26,080 bases of DNA from an uncultured Prevotella sp. (lineage in GTDB: Bacteria > Bacteroidota > Bacteroidia > Bacteroidales > Bacteroidaceae), in NCBI GenBank assembly GCA_900555035.1, contig USJX01000037.1:1-26080 (forward strand). The letters are read 5' to 3'. This document shows positions 22,965-26,080 of this stretch, piece by piece; within the stretch, counting starts at the first letter, position 1; each line of letters begins with the position of its first letter. The translations under genes and the position numbers were made by a program. The notes under the pieces were generated by a model. That model searched no databases. It had not been told where the DNA came from and saw only the letters and a list, made by a program, of their open reading frames with translations.

Positions 22965-23963
22965 ATGAAGAAGTATATTTTTATGTTGTGTGTCATGTTG
23001 GCTTGTTCGCAGCTTTCACTGGCACAGGTGAAGTTCCAGTTTAGTGACGGAATTTATAACCAGACGTTCAAATCGCAGGTTGAGCGAAACGTTTCATCTC
23101 TACTTACTGAAATCAATAGAGCCGAGAAAAGTGGAAGTAAGATTTTGAATCTTTCTTCTGTTAGGCTGGATGATAATGCGAGAAATGGCTTGACAAGTCT
23201 TTGGAAAAATATTCATTTCCGGTGTGAATGGAATAATAATGTTCAGCCATGTATCAAAGATATTACGGGATACGAAATTCGGCAGATACCTGTGGAGATG
23301 AAACCATTAGATAATACTTATAAGGGTGAACTGCACAAGGAGTTGACAATTAGTTTTAGTAAGGATGGGGTTATCACTGGTGTGAGAACCGCAATAGATA
23401 ATAATTCCTATCTTTCTATTCTTCAAGGCGGTAAGTCTAATCTTGACATGCGAATGAGAAGAGAGATATTGAAGTTTGTCGAGGACTTCAGAAGTTATTA
23501 TGTCGAAAAGAATGCGGCTGCTTTGGAAGAAATCTTCAGCGACGATGCTCTCATCATCACGGGACGTGTTATTAAGACGATGGGAAAAAGTCAGACGGAT
23601 GGTATTTCACAACAAGTAAGGGAAAGGGTAGTTTACAGTAAACAAAGTAAGCAGCAATACATAAAAAATTTGAAGGCATTGTTTGGATGCTCTGAGTTTG
23701 TAAATGTGGATTTCTCAGACATCGAATTGATGCGACATGGTTCCAATCCTAACTTCTATGGTGTTAGGTTACGTCAAAAGTGGGCTAGTCAGCGATATAA
23801 TGGCCATCAATATGCTGATGATGGTTATGTCTTCTTGCTTTGGGATTTTACGGATGAGACACAACCGAAAATTCATGTGAGAACCTGGACTCCAAAAAGA
23901 CCTGGACAAAATGGCGATGATTTCTCTCCAGAAGACTTCTTTATTCCAAGTCCTACCAAATAA
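22965..23963 (+). CDS. exported protein with NTF2/SnoaL-like C-terminal domain
   Basis: 332 residues. Signal peptide 1-20 (ending QLSLAQ). Residues 21-150 are unassigned, with FKSQVERNVSSLLTEINRAE as a helix. A likely NTF2-like domain runs from about 160 to 310: REILKFVEDFRSYYVEKNAA, ALEEIFSDDALIITGRVIKT, then YIKNLKALFG, YGVRLRQKW, YADDGYVFLLWDF and KIHVRTWTP. That order (helix, cone strands, 'dgyvFllwDf', final strand) fits the fold, which usually binds small ligands or forms dimers; no catalytic residues are assigned. It is the last gene of the unit; a hairpin follows at 24005. Confidence 0.8.
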   Translation: MKKYIFMLCVMLACSQLSLAQVKFQFSDGIYNQTFKSQVERNVSSLLTEINRAEKSGSKILNLSSVRLDDNARNGLTSLWKNIHFRCEWNNNVQPCIKDITGYEIRQIPVEMKPLDNTYKGELHKELTISFSKDGVITGVRTAIDNNSYLSILQGGKSNLDMRMRREILKFVEDFRSYYVEKNAAALEEIFSDDALIITGRVIKTMGKSQTDGISQQVRERVVYSKQSKQQYIKNLKALFGCSEFVNVDFSDIELMRHGSNPNFYGVRLRQKWASQRYNGHQYADDGYVFLLWDFTDETQPKIHVRTWTPKRPGQNGDDFSPEDFFIPSPTK

Positions 23964-24004
23964 TTCTTTTTTTGAGTTTGATGTACAAATACAATTGTTT
24001 ATGT

Positions 24005-24049
24005 ATCCTTTTCTAACGGAGATTTTAAGATTCTCCGTTGGAAAAGGAT
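24005..24049 (+). terminator. hairpin after the last gene of the signalling locus
   Basis: ATCCTTTTCTAACGGAGA (24005-24022) pairs with TCTCCGTTGGAAAAGGAT (24032-24049), 18 bp with one G-T pair and a 9-base loop. The following bases (GCTTCCTTTAC) are only mildly T-rich. Confidence 0.7.
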
Positions 24050-24124
24050 GCTTCCTTTACATGTCTTACTTGTAAATCCTTGCCAGTTCACGAATTAGAT
24101 ACTCTATTATACTGATTTCTATGG

Positions 24125-24212
24125 TTATTGGCTAAAAATACCGCTTGTTTTAGCCAATAATGCTTAAAAAAGAGTGTTATTGGCTAAAAGTTATATAAGA
24201 ATTAGCCAATAA
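24125..24212. promoter_or_regulatory. TTATTGGCTAA inverted-repeat array before a truncated ATPase gene
   Basis: TTATTGGCTAAAA (24125-24137) and its exact reverse complement TTTTAGCCAATAA (24148-24160) are followed by another TTATTGGCTAAAA (24177-24189) and a TTAGCCAATAA (24202-24212): two back-to-back inverted pairs. A -7 box TATTTTTG lies at 24228-24235, so the last half-site overlaps the expected -33 region, as for an operator. Confidence 0.75.
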
Positions 24213-24270
24213 TTGCTTTTTTCTTGCTATTTTTGCAAATGGTTAGAAATTAAAGCAGGAGAATAAGAAG

Positions 24271-24363
24271 ATGAAGAATAATATCATAGGCAGAAAAAGT
24301 GAACAAGATACCTTGGCGCGTATTTACGAGTGTTTAATACTTTGGATTTTAGCAAAAACATGA
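24271..24363 (+). pseudogene. start of an AAA ATPase gene, truncated after about 20 codons
   Basis: ATG 24271 follows AGCAGGAG, a good ribosome site, and reads MKNNIIGRKSEQDTLARIYE. That is the usual first strand and helix of orphan ATPases of the ATPase_2/DUF234 type ('IGRe.E...L..i'). Walker A should follow about 15 residues later, but the frame runs into a 33-bp tandem repeat and stops at TGA 24361. No later ATPase motif is present, so the gene was deleted while its promoter and inverted-repeat array remain. Confidence 0.65.
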
Positions 24364-24420
24364 TGCTTAATACTTTGGATTTTAGCAAAAACATGATGTT
24401 TAATACTTTGGATTTTAGCA
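24334..24420. repeat. 33-bp tandem repeat, 2.6 copies
   Basis: The unit begins TTAATACTTTGGATTTTAGC at 24334, 24367 and 24400, exactly 33 bp apart. Copies one and two differ at one base in the tail; copy three is cut at 24420. It starts exactly where ATPase homology ends. A further -7-like TATCTTTG lies at 24461-24468 without a clear -33 box or gene behind it. Confidence 0.9.
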
Positions 24421-24500
24421 TTTTTAATATATAAAATGCTGATTTATAGATGTTTTTGATTATCTTTGCATCATTGTTTATATATATAATAAAAAATTAG

Positions 24501-24544
24501 GGCTCAGGGGAGATTGTCCGTGGATAGACAATCTCTCCTGAGCC
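24501..24544 (-). terminator. terminator of the minus-strand putative lipoprotein gene
   Basis: GGCTCAGGGGAGATTGTC (24501-24518) pairs with GACAATCTCTCCTGAGCC (24527-24544), 18 bp with one mismatch. On the minus strand it is followed by CTAATTTTTTATT, so it is a proper terminator for the gene ending at 24557. Confidence 0.88.
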
Positions 24545-24556
24545 CCAATAATTGCT

Positions 24557-24976
24557 TTATTCCTTTGTTTTGAGCTCCACTTCCTCAACATACTTCACCA
24601 GTGAATCCTTGCCGTTGAGCAGGTAGTAATCCACTCTAACCACGTGGTTGATATCGGCACTACCCTTCACCTTTACGTGGCGGGTCTTGCCGAATATCAT
24701 CGTGTCGCGACGGGAAGGGTAGGAGATCAGCTGGATGATGTCCTTGGTAGAACCGCTTCCTATGTAGTAGATGCCCACACTGTCCTTGACGGTTTTCATC
24801 GCAGCCAGCTTCGCCTTCTTCTTGGCGTGGATGGCAGTGGTATCTTCCGGATAGAATTCGCTGGCGGCTACCGTGTCGCCGTCGTGCTGATCGGGTGCAA
24901 ACTTGCAGCTTGTACCCATCGTCGTGATAAAGGATGTGGCAGCCAAGGCTGCCACAAAGTATAATATCTTCTTCAT
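24557..24976 (-). CDS. small exported protein, probable lipoprotein, function unknown
   Basis: 139 residues. The N-terminus MKKILYFVAALAATSFITTM is followed by GTSC, so Cys24 could be lipidated although the lipobox is poor; otherwise it is a signal peptide. The mature part begins acidic (DQHDGDTVAASEFYPED), has a Lys/Ala helix (HAKKKAKLAAMKTV) and ends in beta-like segments (GIYYIGSG, TRHVKVKGSADINHVVRVDY, KYVEEVEL). I recognise no family. It is a single gene with its own minus-strand -7 box at 25049-25056 (TACTTTTG in reverse) and a strong terminator. Confidence 0.78.
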   Translation of the reverse strand: MKKILYFVAALAATSFITTMGTSCKFAPDQHDGDTVAASEFYPEDTTAIHAKKKAKLAAMKTVKDSVGIYYIGSGSTKDIIQLISYPSRRDTMIFGKTRHVKVKGSADINHVVRVDYYLLNGKDSLVKYVEEVELKTKE

Positions 24977-25048
24977 TTTTATCTCTTTTCTTTGTTATTT
25001 CTTTCTTTTTAAAAATTATTTTTTAACCGCCAGATGAGTTATCGGCTG

Positions 25049-25056
25049 CAAAAGTA
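25049..25056 (-). promoter_or_regulatory. -7 box for the small exported protein gene
   Basis: On the minus strand TACTTTTG (25056 down to 25049) matches TAnnTTTG, giving a leader of about 65 nt before the ATG at 24976. The -33 box is not clear. Confidence 0.5.
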
Positions 25057-25130
25057 CAAAAAATAACTCGAAAAGCCATACTTTTTTATCCTTTTTCCAG
25101 TGAGTATTGATTAATGATTAGATAATGAAT

Positions 25131-25158
25131 CACTAATCACTATTCACTAATCACTATT
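25131..25158 (-). repeat. 14-bp tandem repeat just after the GH94-like mini-gene
   Basis: CACTAATCACTATT occurs twice (25131-25144, 25145-25158), beginning one base past the minus-strand stop codon. In transcript sense the unit is AATAGTGATTAGTG, 12 of 14 bases identical to the rotated unit after uxuA. Confidence 0.85.
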
Positions 25159-25159
25159 C

Positions 25160-25339
25160 TTACATTTCAACCACCACTTCGTGCTTGCCTTCCAGGCAAG
25201 GGATGATGGTGCCTGCGATGGCTTTGCCATCCACCGTAATCTGCTTCACGCCTTTCTCCCTTCCTTCTGGGTTCTTTGGATCTGTAATCACGTACTCGCG
25301 ATTGGCGTCATCAAAATGACCGTACTTTTTCTCTACCAT
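25160..25339 (-). pseudogene. 59-codon remnant of a GH94 phosphorylase, ends fused in frame
   Basis: ATG 25337-25339 (reverse) starts MVEKKYGHFDDANREYVITD, the hallmark N-terminus of GH94 glycoside phosphorylases (cellobiose/chitobiose phosphorylase, 'kyGyFDd.nrEYVItrPdtP'). After PKNP the sequence jumps to VKQITVDGKAIAGTIIPCLE and ends HEVVVEM, which fits the C-terminal end of the same family ('itVdGk...gn.ip...g..h.V.V'). About 800 residues between them would be missing. The frame stays open, so a 59-residue product is possible but cannot have the enzyme's active site. A minus-strand -7 box TATCTTTG lies at 25385-25392. The longer frame (to 25396) would begin upstream of the likely transcript start. 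The alternative is an unrelated small protein. Confidence 0.6.
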
Positions 25340-25384
25340 TGTTTTTTTTATGTTTATTTTTAGGTAATTTATATTATTTTGGTG

Positions 25385-25392
25385 CAAAGATA
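25385..25392 (-). promoter_or_regulatory. -7 box of the GH94-like mini-gene
   Basis: On the minus strand TATCTTTG (25392 down to 25385) is a perfect -7 box, about 45 nt upstream of the ATG. No clear -33 box is seen. Confidence 0.5.
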
Positions 25393-25436
25393 GCAAAAAG
25401 TTTCAGTTTAAAGGTTAGAAAACAGATATTTTTTTG

Positions 25437-25444
25437 TATTTTTG
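25437..25444 (+). promoter_or_regulatory. -7 box of the large exported protein gene
   Basis: TATTTTTG at 25437-25444 matches TAnnTTTG, with only a partial -33 (TTAG at 25415-25418). It gives a leader of about 50 nt before ATG 25500. It diverges from the minus-strand box at 25385-25392. Confidence 0.5.
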
Positions 25445-25499
25445 CAGTAGAAAGTTTGATGTTTATCAGGTTATAATTAACATAATATACAGTTGGCTT

Positions 25500-26080
25500 A
25501 TGAAAAGAAACATTCTAACACTCATCATTGCCGTGTTTGCCCTGACGCAAGCAGCGGCACAGACATACGACAACTTGTGGAAGCAAGCTGACATCATCGC
25601 TCGGAAGGATCAGCCTAGGAGCGAGATTGGGGTGATGAAGAAAATCATCTCCAAGGCTTCTGCGGCTAAAGACTACGGCCAGCTGCTGGCTGCTGAGATG
25701 AGGCAGATGATTCTCTGGAAAGAGATTTCTGCCGATTCGCTGACACCGAACGTGAAGCGGATGGAAGCCGAGGTGCTGAAGGTGAAGGACCCGGCAGTGA
25801 AGGCTGTGAGATATGCCGTGCTGGGCAAGGTGTATCGTGATATGGACGAAAAGAAGAGCTTGGAGTCCTTCAAGAAAGCCCTGGAGCAGCCTGAACTCCT
25901 TGCCAAGCATACCTCCACTGAGTATGTGCCATTGACTCTGAAGGGTGTGGATGGCAGTTCCTTCAACAACGATCTGCTGCATCTCGTCGGTTTCGAGGCT
26001 GATAGCAAGGAGGTGTACCATCTGATGTACACCTATTATAATAAGGTGGGAAATAGGGGTGCGGCTTGTCTCTGTGCCTA
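25500..26080 (+). CDS. large exported protein, N-terminal part (probable alpha-2-macroglobulin family)
   Basis: ATG 25500 opens a frame that runs off the right edge (193 complete codons). A signal peptide (MKRNILTLIIAVFALTQAAA) is followed by TYDNLWKQADIIARKDQPRS, helical segments (GVMKKIISKASAAKDYGQLL) and LHLVGFEADSKEVYHLMY. The opening 'yd.LWkqv......kd.p...i.vl..I...A....dygqll' is familiar from very large (about 1800-2000 aa) Bacteroidales alpha-2-macroglobulin-like envelope proteins, which trap proteases. None of the MG or thioester domains lie in this window, so the family call rests on the N-terminal helical region only. Confidence 0.65.
   Translation, partial: MKRNILTLIIAVFALTQAAAQTYDNLWKQADIIARKDQPRSEIGVMKKIISKASAAKDYGQLLAAEMRQMILWKEISADSLTPNVKRMEAEVLKVKDPAVKAVRYAVLGKVYRDMDEKKSLESFKKALEQPELLAKHTSTEYVPLTLKGVDGSSFNNDLLHLVGFEADSKEVYHLMYTYYNKVGNRGAACLCA

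Noticed and set aside
24334..24420. CRISPR array
   Set aside because: The 33-bp units are directly adjacent without spacers, and there are no cas genes.

Overview
The window looks like a Prevotella/Segatella-type (Bacteroidales) chromosome. Supporting signs are promoters with the Bacteroidetes consensus (TTTG, about 19-20 bp, TAnnTTTG), A-rich starts with little Shine-Dalgarno sequence, a BspA-like surface protein, a SusC remnant, orphan AAA ATPases and moderate GC. The genus is inferred from these features, not from a database match.

Left part (1-12000): a frame-broken BspA-like surface protein gene and a 55-codon peptide gene; an orphan AAA/DUF4143 ATPase behind a long inverted repeat; an M18 aminopeptidase on the minus strand; relics of a polysaccharide utilisation locus (a two-component propeller fragment and a SusC plug fragment) next to an intact exported GH3 glycosidase; rmuC; and a two-gene hexuronate operon (uxuB-like reductase and uxuA).

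Central part (12020-23963), the most interesting: a 22-bp-period GTTTC/GAAAC array and a near-perfect promoter precede a co-directional run of eukaryotic-like signalling genes. These are a stand-alone LytTR regulator, a membrane FHA protein, an exported caspase-like protease, a zinc-ribbon/FHA-like protein, a transmembrane Ser/Thr kinase with a MORN-like tail, an exported PEGA + SUMF1-fold protein whose C-terminus resembles a diversity-generating-retroelement variable region, and a PP2C phosphatase. A second strong promoter drives an acidic Thr-rich membrane protein, an exported Sel1-repeat protein and three further exported proteins, one NTF2-like. Writer (kinase), eraser (PP2C) and readers (FHA) are in one locus. 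The likely outputs are transcription (LytTR) and a protease plus scaffold proteins outside the inner membrane. I read this as one envelope phospho-signalling system built around a periplasmic or surface caspase; the coupling is inference.

Right part (23964-26080): debris and small genes. There is an AAA ATPase gene cut to its first 20 or so codons behind a preserved inverted-repeat array, a 33-bp tandem repeat, a small putative lipoprotein, a 59-codon minus-strand gene that looks like the first and last parts of a GH94 phosphorylase joined in frame, and the start of a large exported protein (probably alpha-2-macroglobulin family) that runs off the window. At least four gene relics (BspA, the SusC/propeller fragments, the ATPase and GH94) show repeated internal deletion in this neighbourhood.
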